A stretch of DNA of 39,449 nucleotides from assembly GCA_009691045.1 (NCBI GenBank), contig SHWC01000013.1, positions 1-39,449 on the forward strand, written 5' to 3'. Both the position numbers and the translations under genes were made by a program. Positions 9,264-16,579 of the stretch are shown piece after piece. Under the pieces are notes generated by a model. It did no database searches. It was not told the DNA's origin and was given only the letters and a program-made list of their open reading frames with translations. This DNA is from Alphaproteobacteria bacterium. Lineage in GTDB: Bacteria > Pseudomonadota > Alphaproteobacteria > UBA828. Positions within the stretch are counted from its first letter, which is position 1. Each line of letters begins with the position of its first letter.

Positions 9264-9345
9264 GCCCCCTCTCCCCTTGTGGGCGGAAACGTATACGTTT
9301 CCGGGAGGGGCCCGTCACGAAGTGACGGGAGGGTGAGGGGAAACG
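9264..9345. repeat. CCCTCTCCC/TGAGGGG palindromic repeat
   Basis: One module: CCCTCTCCCCTTGTGGG, the palindrome GGAAACGTATACGTTTCC, then CCCGTCACGAAGTGACGGG and GGTGAGGGG. It separates the DSD1-type gene from the downstream monooxygenase gene, which has its own weak ribosome-binding site. Confidence 0.8.
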
Positions 9346-9389
9346 CACGCGACGATGTTCGATGATGAAGCGAGAGCGGTGAAACACGA

Positions 9390-10496
9390 ATGAAGCTCGG
9401 ATTATTCATGATGCCGGTGAACGATCACCGGCGCGACACGCATGACGTGCTGATGGAAGATGTCGAAATCGCGGTGCGCGCCGATGCACTCGGCTTCGAC
9501 GAATTTTGGGTCGGCGAGCATTACACCACGCTGTCCGAGCCGGTGAGCTGCCCGTTTATTTTCCTGTCAAATCTGATCGCACGCACCAAGCGTATGAAGC
9601 TAGGCACCGGCGTGGTCAATCTGCCGCAGCGCCACCCGGTGCAAACGGCGGCCCATGCCGCGCTCCTCGATCATTTGAGCGAGGGGCGGTTGATCCTGGG
9701 CGTCAGCCCCGGCGGCCTCGCCAGCGATTTCGAGGCGTTCGGCATTACCGATCCGCTCGTGCGCCGTGAAATGGCGGTCGAGGCGGTCGACACGGTGCTC
9801 AAGCTCTGGCGCGCCGAAGCGCCGTTCGACATCAAGGGCAAATATTGGTCGGTAAGTTTGAAGGAGCATGTCTATCCCGAGATCGGCGTAGGCAAGGTGC
9901 TCAGGCCCTATCAATTGCCGCATCCGCCGATCGTGGCGTCCGCGATGAGCCCCAACTCAGCCACCACGCGCGGTGCCGGCGCACGCGGCTGGGGCATTAT
10001 CTCCGCCAATTTCGTGCCGGTCGAAAACATCAAAACGCATTGGCAGGGCTTCATCGAGGGCTGCCAGCAGGTTGGCCGCACGCCGCATGGCAGTGATTGG
10101 CGCGTCGCGCGCACCATCTTTGTTGGCGAGGATGATGACGAGGCCAAGGCCTATGTGCGCGACCCCAATGGCCCGTTCGCGCATTATTTCGGCTATTTGA
10201 TCACGCTCGTGAAGGGCGCCGGCTTCCACGCCATTCTGAAGGCAGACCCCGCCATGCCCGACGATCAATTAACGCCGGATTTCGCGTGCCGCACCATGGT
10301 GATCGCCGGCGATGCGGAATCGGTCGCCGCGCAACTCGTGACACTCAAACGCGAGATCGGCCCGTTCGGCACCATCCTGATGACCGCGACCGATCTGATA
10401 AACGGGCACCACAAAAAACGACTGCTCCGCTCGATGGCGTTGATGGCGAACGACGTCATGCCGCGCCTCAACGCCGCCCTCGCCCGCGAGAGATAA
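9390..10496 (+). CDS. Luciferase-like (LLM class) flavin-dependent oxidoreductase
   Basis: A 368-residue bacterial-luciferase-superfamily protein. The sequence begins MKLGLFMMPVN and shows family markers ADALGFDEFWVGEHY, KLGTGVVNLPQRHPVQTAAHAALLDHLSEGRLILGVSPGG, and RGWGIISANF. These proteins are TIM barrels that use reduced FMN supplied by a separate flavin reductase, or F420, to oxidise substrates such as alkanesulfonates, aromatic or chelator compounds. The substrate is unknown here. A flavin reductase-like gene is found at 24267-24797, too far away to infer partnership. No strong Shine-Dalgarno is seen (GAGAG is 13 bases upstream). It is convergent with the glutamine synthetase gene. Confidence 0.88.
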   Translation: MKLGLFMMPVNDHRRDTHDVLMEDVEIAVRADALGFDEFWVGEHYTTLSEPVSCPFIFLSNLIARTKRMKLGTGVVNLPQRHPVQTAAHAALLDHLSEGRLILGVSPGGLASDFEAFGITDPLVRREMAVEAVDTVLKLWRAEAPFDIKGKYWSVSLKEHVYPEIGVGKVLRPYQLPHPPIVASAMSPNSATTRGAGARGWGIISANFVPVENIKTHWQGFIEGCQQVGRTPHGSDWRVARTIFVGEDDDEAKAYVRDPNGPFAHYFGYLITLVKGAGFHAILKADPAMPDDQLTPDFACRTMVIAGDAESVAAQLVTLKREIGPFGTILMTATDLINGHHKKRLLRSMALMANDVMPRLNAALARER

Positions 10497-10516
10497 CGCG
10501 GTGCAATAGAGGCAAA

Positions 10517-10631
10517 GCCCTCACCCTCCCATCGCTTGACGTCGTGCGCTCCCGCGCACGACGCGCGCGATGGGTCCCTCCCTCTCCCCTTTGGGGAGAG
10601 GCGGGAACGCATGCGTTCCCGAGTGAGGGGC
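10517..10631. repeat. CCCTCACCC/GAGGGG palindromic repeat
   Basis: One large module between convergent genes: CCCTCACCCTCCCATCGC, a CGTCGTGCGC/GCGCACGACG hairpin, CCCTCTCCCC/GGGGAGAGG, and the perfect palindrome CGGGAACGCATGCGTTCCCG at 10601-10620, closed by GTGAGGGG. The same 20-base palindrome recurs at 39233-39252. Confidence 0.8.
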
Positions 10632-10638
10632 GAAGCCC

Positions 10639-11985
10639 TCAATACACGTCGAGATATTCGTTGCGTTCCCAATCGGTGATGTGGCTGCGGAAGCGGTTGA
10701 GTTCATAACGCTTGACCACGCCGAACACCGAGATGAATTCCTCGCCGAGTAATTCACAAAGGCTCTTATCCGCCTCAAGCGCGGCCAGTGCATCCTCGAG
10801 CGAGCGCGGGAAGCGCGGCAGATTTGGGTTCTCCTCCGACGGCCCATCGGTCGAAGGTTGCAGAGGCCGCTTTTCCTTGAGCCCCAGAATCGCGCAAGCC
10901 AGCGTACCGGCGACCGTGAGATAGGGATTGGCCAGGCCTGACGGCACGCGGTTTTCTAAATGCATCGAAGGCTCTCCGGCATATTTGACGCGCACCATCG
11001 CGCTCCGATCTTCAACACCCCATGAAATATTCGACGGCGCGAAGGTGTGCGGCTTGAGCCGGTGATAGCAATTGGGCGTCGGCGCGAAGAGGGCCATGGC
11101 GGCGTGGCCATGATCCATCAGGCCTTGCACGAAATGACGCGCAGATGCCGACATATGATTGGCCGCACCCTTTTGCAGCATGGCGTTTTTGCCGGTCTTC
11201 TTATCGAGCAGGCTGATATGGAAATGCGCGCCACAGCCGGCGATATCGGGCGCGGGTTTTGACATGAACGTCGCGTTCAGCCCGGCCCGCGTAACGATCT
11301 CCTTCACCGCGTTCTTATAGGTGAAGGCGTTATCGGCCGCCTTCATTCCGGCTGTGTGGCGATAGACCAATTCGAACTGCGAGGCCGAGTACTCGACATT
11401 CGCCGTCATCATATCGAGCCCGGCCGCGCGCAGCTGGTTCATCAGCTCGCGGATGATCGGCAGCATCTCGTTCCGCGTGTTGTTGAAAATATGCACGCCG
11501 GGGAAGAGCGGCTTCTGCGTCTCGCGGTCGAGAATATAAAACTCGAACTCGTGCGCCATCTCGGCGACATAGCCGAGTCTGTCAAGCTCGGCCAAGAGCC
11601 GCCGCACAATGCGGCGCGGCGATGCTTCAAGCCACCTGCCGTTTTCCCACTGACCGTCGCAGATCAGTCGCCATGTCTTATCGAGCCAGGGCACGGGCGC
11701 CAATGTGTCGAAATCGGGCACGAGCCGTTGATCGGCATAATTCATCTGCTCGTTATAGAGCGCGCCGGGCACCACGGAGGAGGCCGTGTCGAGCGCGAGC
11801 ACGCCGCCATACATGTTGAGGCCGCCGCGCGCATAATGCTCGACGCGCTCGATCGGCACGAGTTTCGAGCGACCGATGCCATGAAGGTCAGGCGTCTCGA
11901 AGCGCACATAATCGGCGCCCTTCTTGCGCAGCTCGGTGACCATGCGCCCGATCGCATCGGCATTTTTCTTGGTCGTTTCAGCCAT
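10639..11985 (-). CDS. glnT: Type III glutamine synthetase family protein, probable gamma-glutamylmethylamide synthetase-like (GMAS)
   Basis: A 448-residue member of the GlnT/type III glutamine synthetase group, which includes gamma-glutamylmethylamide synthetases (methylamine + glutamate + ATP). Conserved pieces are EFEFYILDRETQ, ANVEYSASQFEL, GCGAHFHISLLD (metal and glutamate/ammonia site), and ENRVPSGLANPYL. The start at 11985 has GAGGGA spaced correctly upstream. It is last in a minus-strand series after mgsA-, mgsB- and mgsC-like genes, with 159 bases of repeat-bearing spacer before it. In methylamine users gmaS sits next to mgsABC, so context favours a GMAS-type activity. In rhizobia, however, the same cluster type is called glnT-glxBCD with less clear substrate. 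True substrate (ammonia, methylamine or another amine) is open. Confidence 0.85.
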   Translation of the reverse strand: MAETTKKNADAIGRMVTELRKKGADYVRFETPDLHGIGRSKLVPIERVEHYARGGLNMYGGVLALDTASSVVPGALYNEQMNYADQRLVPDFDTLAPVPWLDKTWRLICDGQWENGRWLEASPRRIVRRLLAELDRLGYVAEMAHEFEFYILDRETQKPLFPGVHIFNNTRNEMLPIIRELMNQLRAAGLDMMTANVEYSASQFELVYRHTAGMKAADNAFTYKNAVKEIVTRAGLNATFMSKPAPDIAGCGAHFHISLLDKKTGKNAMLQKGAANHMSASARHFVQGLMDHGHAAMALFAPTPNCYHRLKPHTFAPSNISWGVEDRSAMVRVKYAGEPSMHLENRVPSGLANPYLTVAGTLACAILGLKEKRPLQPSTDGPSEENPNLPRFPRSLEDALAALEADKSLCELLGEEFISVFGVVKRYELNRFRSHITDWERNEYLDVY

Positions 11986-12067
11986 CGAAGTCCCTCGACA
12001 CCACTAACGCAACTCTTCTTCGTATCCTTGGACGACTGATCGCGGCGTTGCGAACCTCGTCTCAGTT

Positions 12068-12120
12068 CCCTCTCCACCCCACCGGCGGAGAGGGACACTC
12101 CGCCTCCCCCTTCTCGGGGA
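12068..12120. repeat. Palindromic repeat inside the mgs/gln operon
   Basis: A short CCCTCTCC/GGAGAGGG hairpin followed by a CTTCTCGGGGAAGG hairpin lies in the 159-base gap between the mgsC-like gene and the glutamine-synthetase-like gene. It could partly terminate or stabilise mRNA between the two. Confidence 0.55.
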
Positions 12121-12144
12121 AGGGTGATCTTCGCGACACCCTTC

Positions 12145-13476
12145 TCAATAAGTCCGCCACGCCGGCACGCGACCGTTGAGGCCAACCATCGGCACGCCGG
12201 TCATCATCGAGGCCTCCATGGTAAGCGCCTTCATGTCATTGCCATCGAGGTCGTGCACGCGGTTCTTGCCGCAGGCGCGCGCGAACAACTGAATCTCCAT
12301 CGTCATCGCGTTCAGGAAATTGGCGACGCGCTCGGCACCCTCATCGGGGTCGAGCCGCTCGATCAGCCTCGGATATTGCGTGGTAATGCCGACCGGGCAA
12401 AGCCCAGTGTGGCAGTGATTGCACTCATAGGGCGTGGTGCCCATGCGGTGATAATCTTCGACATGGATCGGCCGATGGCAGCCGAGCGCGATCAAGGCCG
12501 CCGTGCCGATATAAACCACGTCGGCGCCGAGCGCGATGCACTTCGCGGCATCCGCGCCATTCCGAATACCGCCGCCGACGATCAGCTTGATGTCTTCCTT
12601 GAGCCCCATATCGCGCAAGGATTCGGCCGCCTCGGCAATCGCCGCGATGGTTGGAATGCCGGTGTGATCGAGTTGGATGGTGGGCGAGGCCGCGGTGCCG
12701 CCCTCCATGCCGTCGAATACAATGGCATCGACGCCCGCGCGCGCGATCAGCTTGATGTCGTCCGCGATACGCGACGCGCCGACCTTGACCGAAACCGGAA
12801 TTTCGTAGCCGACCGCCTCGCGGATCTGCTGGATCTTGACCGGCAGATCATCGGCGCCCATCCAATCCGGGTGGCGGCACGGCGTGCGTTGATCGACGCC
12901 CTCGGGCAAATCGCGCATGCGCGCCACTTCGGCCGAAACCTTGCTGCCGAGGAGCACGCCGCCGGTGCCCGGCTTGGCGCCTTGGCCGCACACCACCTCG
13001 ATCATATCGGCCTTGCGCATGTCATAGGGCGTCAGGCCATAGCGGCTCGGCAAATATTGATAGACGAGTTTGGCGGAGTTTTTGCGCTCCTCGGGGTGCA
13101 TGCCGCCATCGCCCGTGCAGGTCGAGATGCCGCATTTGGTCGCGGCGCGCCCGAGCGCGCGCTTGGCGTTGATCGAGAGCGCGCCGAAGCTCATGCCCGC
13201 GATCATGATCGGCCGATCCAAAACCAGGGGTCGTTTAACGCGGCCCTCGCCGATCACGACGCGCGTGTCGCACCGCTCGCGATAGCCTTCAAGCGGCATG
13301 CGCGAGAGTCCGGCCGGCACGAATACCAGATCGTCGAACGAGGGCAGATCGCGCCTTTTGGTCGCCTGACCGCGAATCTGGTAGCGACCGAGCTCGGCCT
13401 TTTCCTGGATCGATTCGATCGTGTCGGGCGACCAGATGCCGCTATAGGTCGCGTCCTTTAGAGGACGTCCTTCCAT
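12145..13476 (-). CDS. mgsC: N-methylglutamate synthase subunit C-like / FMN-binding glutamate synthase domain protein (GlxD-like)
   Basis: A 443-residue protein matching the FMN-binding domain of glutamate synthase, a TIM barrel. Visible are the GMSFGALSINAKRALGRAA and GDGGMHPEER segments, VCGQGAKPGTGG, SVKVGASRIADDIKL, and the Cys cluster CNHCHTGLCPVGITTQ, the expected Fe-S site. In N-methylglutamate synthase, this subunit transfers the alkylamino or amino group to 2-oxoglutarate at the FMN site. Its start overlaps the end of the mgsB-like gene by 19 bases, so the genes are coupled. It is the third of three genes that together correspond to the split-up domains of a glutamate synthase large subunit. 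Confidence 0.87.
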   Translation of the reverse strand: MEGRPLKDATYSGIWSPDTIESIQEKAELGRYQIRGQATKRRDLPSFDDLVFVPAGLSRMPLEGYRERCDTRVVIGEGRVKRPLVLDRPIMIAGMSFGALSINAKRALGRAATKCGISTCTGDGGMHPEERKNSAKLVYQYLPSRYGLTPYDMRKADMIEVVCGQGAKPGTGGVLLGSKVSAEVARMRDLPEGVDQRTPCRHPDWMGADDLPVKIQQIREAVGYEIPVSVKVGASRIADDIKLIARAGVDAIVFDGMEGGTAASPTIQLDHTGIPTIAAIAEAAESLRDMGLKEDIKLIVGGGIRNGADAAKCIALGADVVYIGTAALIALGCHRPIHVEDYHRMGTTPYECNHCHTGLCPVGITTQYPRLIERLDPDEGAERVANFLNAMTMEIQLFARACGKNRVHDLDGNDMKALTMEASMMTGVPMVGLNGRVPAWRTY

Positions 13477-14162
13477 ACCTCGAACTCCTTCTTGTCGAAG
13501 TGCCAGAGCGAGCGGTCGGACTCGACCTTGCTAAAACTCTTGGGCGCTTTGATCTTGTATTTATCGAGCGTGGCGTAGAGGTCGTCGCGTTCGGCGGCAT
13601 CGATATCGGCGTAGCGACAGCCAGAGCCGATCGCGTGAATCTGCCCGCCGACATAAATCGCGCCCTGATACATCGAATCACCCAGCGCATCGCCGGTATT
13701 GCCGCAGATGATCAGGCGCCCCTTTTGCATGAAGAAGCCGGTCATGTAGCCCGCATCGCCACCGACGATCAGCTCGCCCGATTTGAGCCCGATCGCCGAG
13801 CGCGGGCCGACCGAGCCTTTGACCACCACCGTGCCGCCACGGAGCGATGGCGCCGCCGCGGTCGCGGCATTGCCGTGCACCACCACTTCGCCCCGAATCA
13901 GATTGTCGCCAATGCCCCACCCGGCCGAACCATGGATCTCCGCCGTCACTTGGTCGGATAGCGACACCGCGTAATAGCCGACATCGCCTTTATAGATGAG
14001 ATGGATCGGATCGGTGATCGCGACGCCGAGATTGTGCCGCGCCATCGGGTGCTCGATCTCGACGGTTTTGACGCCATTCTTCGCCGCGTCGCGGATCGCG
14101 ATATTGAGTTGCGTGACCGACAGTTTGTTGCCGTCGAGCGTGATCTTATCAGCCTTGCTCAT
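13458..14162 (-). CDS. mgsB: N-methylglutamate synthase subunit B-like / GXGXG domain protein (GlxC-like)
   Basis: A 234-residue protein made of the glutamate synthase C-terminal GXGXG beta-helix domain. The repeat is seen in GGTVVVKGSVGPRSAIG, GELIVGGDAGYMTGFF and GRLIICGNTGDALGDSMYQG. In glutamate synthases this domain is structural, holding the amidotransferase and FMN domains together. The frame is open to 14234, but the ATG at 14162 overlaps the upstream stop as ATGA and gives the N-terminus MSKADKITLDG, so I choose it. It sits between mgsA- and mgsC-like genes with overlapping ends on both sides, which makes a three-subunit complex likely. Confidence 0.87.
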   Translation of the reverse strand: MSKADKITLDGNKLSVTQLNIAIRDAAKNGVKTVEIEHPMARHNLGVAITDPIHLIYKGDVGYYAVSLSDQVTAEIHGSAGWGIGDNLIRGEVVVHGNAATAAAPSLRGGTVVVKGSVGPRSAIGLKSGELIVGGDAGYMTGFFMQKGRLIICGNTGDALGDSMYQGAIYVGGQIHAIGSGCRYADIDAAERDDLYATLDKYKIKAPKSFSKVESDRSLWHFDKKEFEVWKDVL

Positions 14163-15061
14163 TGCAGCCGCCAGGTCGTGACCGTGCCGGCGCCGGGCTC
14201 GAACACATTCACCTCGCGCTGCACGCCCTCGCAAATCGCCCAGGCATCGGACGCGATGGCGATGAAATCATCGGTCTCGGCCACCACCATGGGCTTCGCG
14301 GCATAGCGATCCTTCACCAGCGCGACTTCGTTGCCGTGGATCGCGACATAGGTGAAGCAGCCATCGACGATATCGATCGTTGAATTCAACGCCTCTTTGA
14401 AAGAGGCGCCCTGGCTCATCTCATGCCAGAGCACCGCGCAGAGAATCTCGGAATCGTTTTTCGTGGTGAATCGATAGCCCTTCTTGTTTTGATAGAGCCA
14501 GCGCAGGCGGTGATAATTGGTGATGTGGCCATTGTGCATGACGACCAAATCGCGCGTGCCGCGCGCCGACAAAGGCTGCGCATGGGTAAAGTCGATCGCG
14601 CTTTCGGTCGCGAAGCGCGTCAAGCCGATCGCGACGCGCCCCTCATAGGCCGAGAGCTTGAATTTGGTTTCAAGATTGACGACGCCACCCAGATATTTCA
14701 GCACTTCGATGTGCGAACCGATGCTGGCGCAGGTCACGCCATTGCCGAGCCCGTCAATGGCATCGACCAAGGCGTCGTCCTTGCCCTTATAGCTGATCGC
14801 GGCACGAATATAGCCATCGCTGTCATTCGCCGATTTGACCCGGCCCAGTTCATCCAACAGTTCGATCACCTTGGGGCCCATGCCCGCTTTCTCGACATTG
14901 ACGCCGACATAGGTCAAATCCTCGTCATTGTCTTGCCAGAGCGCGACGCCAGTCGAGTTCGGCCCGCGCCGATAGATGCTGTTCAGAATCCGATAGGCGA
15001 TATCGCCGGTCTTCTTACCATGCAGGCGCGATTTGAAAACAATGCCACCAATGCCGCACAT
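14159..15061 (-). CDS. mgsA: N-methylglutamate synthase subunit A-like / class II glutamine amidotransferase (GlxB-like)
   Basis: A 300-residue class II (Ntn-type) glutamine amidotransferase. It begins MCGIGGIVF, so Cys2 becomes the N-terminal nucleophile after Met removal. RRGPNSTGVALW, GLTRFATES, MHNGHITNYHRLRW and TKNDSEILCAV are the expected glutaminase landmarks. In N-methylglutamate synthase, the homologous subunit would hydrolyse the amide of gamma-glutamylmethylamide (or glutamine). GGCGGAG stands about nine bases upstream of the ATG. It is followed directly by the mgsB- and mgsC-like genes and preceded, after 294 bases of repeats, by an unknown gene. Identification as a GATase is sure; methylamide rather than glutamine as the donor is inferred from context. 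Confidence 0.88.
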   Translation of the reverse strand: MCGIGGIVFKSRLHGKKTGDIAYRILNSIYRRGPNSTGVALWQDNDEDLTYVGVNVEKAGMGPKVIELLDELGRVKSANDSDGYIRAAISYKGKDDALVDAIDGLGNGVTCASIGSHIEVLKYLGGVVNLETKFKLSAYEGRVAIGLTRFATESAIDFTHAQPLSARGTRDLVVMHNGHITNYHRLRWLYQNKKGYRFTTKNDSEILCAVLWHEMSQGASFKEALNSTIDIVDGCFTYVAIHGNEVALVKDRYAAKPMVVAETDDFIAIASDAWAICEGVQREVNVFEPGAGTVTTWRLQ

Positions 15062-15116
15062 GCTCGCCGCTCCGCCGATTGTTAGGGCGATCGTGTTGTC
15101 TTGCGGCGGACGTGTC

Positions 15117-15265
15117 CGAGCCCCCTCTCCCCTTGCGGGAGAGGGGGGGACCCATTGCGCAGCAATGGGAGGGTGAGGGGGCAGAGAATAGCATGATTGG
15201 AACCCCTCACCCGCTCCCCTCGGGGCTTAGCCCGAGGGTCGCCTCCTCTCCCGCAAGGGGAGAGG
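15117..15265. repeat. Double palindromic repeat module inside the operon
   Basis: Two back-to-back modules: CCCCTCTCCCCTTGCGGGAG with CCCATTGCGCAGCAATGGG and GGTGAGGGG, then CCCCTCACCCGCTCCCCTCG, CGGGGCTTAGCCCGAGG and TCTCCCGCAAGGGGAGAGGG. They occupy most of the 294-base gap between the unknown gene at 15356-15835 and the mgsA-like gene. A strong structure within the presumed operon could lower expression of the mgs genes relative to the two leading genes. Confidence 0.75.
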
Positions 15266-15355
15266 GGTAAGAAGGAATGCCGCATTGTTGCCATGCGTTT
15301 CTCACCACAAGAGGACAGGTGAAGATATGAGAGGTCTCGCACATCTCGTCTTCCC

Positions 15356-15835
15356 TCAACGCAGCGCAGGCGTGAGCTTGAGTTTGCGATCAAGCGCCGC
15401 CCACGGAATCAGACCATCGATCCAGGTATTGACGCGATCGAGCGCGATCATGATGGCGTGCGCCACATCGACGAACTCGCGGTGGCTCTTCGCGCCACCA
15501 TTCGAGAAATATCCGACGATCTCGTTCATCAATTTGACCGTGTTGGCCATCTTCCATTTGCCGAGCCGGGCCGCATGCCGTGTCACCAACGCGGCCGCCG
15601 CGCGATTGAGCTCAGCCACCGGCATCTCGCCCTTGCGCGCGAGATCGCGCAGCACCTGCATGTTCTCGCCGAGCCAGAACGTATCGAAATTGGCGTAGAT
15701 GACGCACGGCAACGTGCCCATTGGCGGCCGTTTGAAGCGGCGCAGCGCCTTGATATCGGACGGCTCGGTCTTCCAATTCTTTTTGGTGAAGGTCTCGAGC
15801 CGCGCAATCATGTCAGTCGTGTTGGTGATGGCCAT
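15356..15835 (-). CDS. Unknown protein, second gene of the mgs-type operon
   Basis: A 159-residue protein I do not recognise. It has no signal peptide or membrane segment, looks mostly alpha-helical, and has a basic N-terminal third (ETFTKKNWKTEPSDIKALRRFKRPP), a single Cys in TLPCVIYANFDTFWLGENMQ, and an alanine-rich helix region (AELNRAAAALVTRHAARL) followed by KWKMANTVKLMNEIVGYF. GAGGAGG stands seven to eight bases before the ATG at 15835, so this start is strong even though the frame is open further upstream. It follows the DUF3830 gene by only 11 bases and precedes the mgsA-like gene, so it likely belongs to the same pathway; whether it is an accessory subunit or a chaperone is unknown. 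Confidence 0.8.
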   Translation of the reverse strand: MAITNTTDMIARLETFTKKNWKTEPSDIKALRRFKRPPMGTLPCVIYANFDTFWLGENMQVLRDLARKGEMPVAELNRAAAALVTRHAARLGKWKMANTVKLMNEIVGYFSNGGAKSHREFVDVAHAIMIALDRVNTWIDGLIPWAALDRKLKLTPALR

Positions 15836-15846
15836 GATGCGCCTCC

Positions 15847-16230
15847 TCAAGCCGCGCGAATCTGGGCCTTGATCGGCCCCGAGCTCAGGATTTTCTTGCC
15901 CGCCGCCTTGCACGCCGGCAGGCCATCGACGACGCGGGCGAACAACGAGACCCGCCCGAACGGCGTGACATCACCATAAAAAATACAAATGGTTTGCCGG
16001 CCAGGGTAATAGCCGATGTCGCCGGCCTTGACGTTCAAGATCTCGTTCTCGGAATCGGCATAGAACGGCACCATGATGATCAGCTCGTCGCCCGCGAACT
16101 TCGCATGGGTCGAAAACGAATCGCAGGGCAGGCAGTCCGCAAAGGCCGCCGATACGCGCGGCGCCTGGTCGTCCAAGAGCTCCGCGGTGACCGTGCGGCC
16201 CGCGATTTTCATCGTGAAGCGACGCGCCAT
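15847..16230 (-). CDS. DUF3830 (cyclophilin-like fold) protein, first gene of the mgs-type operon
   Basis: A 127-residue protein that I match to DUF3830, a family with a cyclophilin-like beta-barrel fold and unknown function. Typical parts are FTMKIAGRTVTAELLDDQAP, the LPCDSFSTHAKFAGDELIIM stretch, DIGYYPGRQTICIFYGD and PFGRVSLFARVVDG. No signal peptide. Two in-frame ATGs exist at 16236 and 16230; GGAGGA immediately abuts the first and is seven bases from the second, so 16230 is preferred. It is the promoter-proximal gene of the minus-strand operon, divergent from an ABC transporter ATPase gene across a 349-base control region. A role as a small-molecule binding or enzyme accessory protein for the amine pathway is only a guess. 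Confidence 0.8.
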   Translation of the reverse strand: MARRFTMKIAGRTVTAELLDDQAPRVSAAFADCLPCDSFSTHAKFAGDELIIMVPFYADSENEILNVKAGDIGYYPGRQTICIFYGDVTPFGRVSLFARVVDGLPACKAAGKKILSSGPIKAQIRAA

Positions 16231-16370
16231 GATCATTCCTCCGGCCAGGTTAAGGCGCCCTCATTTGCGGGGTCGGCGCGGTCAGGTAGCGGCCAACCCT
16301 CATGTCCGAGAACGGCAACCGGATAACACAGCCGCAAGACCGCTGCAACGGACGAGCGGGCAAGGTTTGT

Positions 16371-16383
16371 TGGTCATACCAGA
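16371..16383. promoter_or_regulatory. Putative GntR/FCD operator, site 1
   Basis: TGGTCATACCAGA. The core TGGT-CAT-ACCA fits the TNGT-N3-ACNA operator pattern known for FadR/FCD-type GntR regulators. It is the exact reverse complement of 13 bases within site 2, and lies about 140 bases upstream of the DUF3830 start. Confidence 0.6.
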
Positions 16384-16448
16384 GCGTCGCTCGGTGCTCG
16401 ACATCGCGCCGTAAAACCACACGTTATGCCGCATGCTGAGCCAGGCCA

Positions 16449-16463
16449 TCTGGTATGACCAGA
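16449..16463. promoter_or_regulatory. Putative GntR/FCD operator, site 2
   Basis: TCTGGTATGACCAGA is a perfect 15-base dyad (six-base arms around ATG) with core TGGT-ATG-ACCA. It lies about 117 bases upstream of the ABC ATPase start. With site 1 it brackets the middle of the divergent control region 16231-16579, so one regulator could act on both operons. The regulator is probably the GntR protein encoded at 18745-19479. I cannot assign -35/-10 boxes in this region with confidence. Confidence 0.6.
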
Positions 16464-16579
16464 CATCAAAAAGGGGTCGGCCATCGCGCACTGTGCTTGA
16501 ATCGCGCCATCGGCTCTGTAAGCATGAGGCCAAGACCAAAGCGTTCAAGGATCAGGGTTCGGGGGGACCAGGGGAGCCA

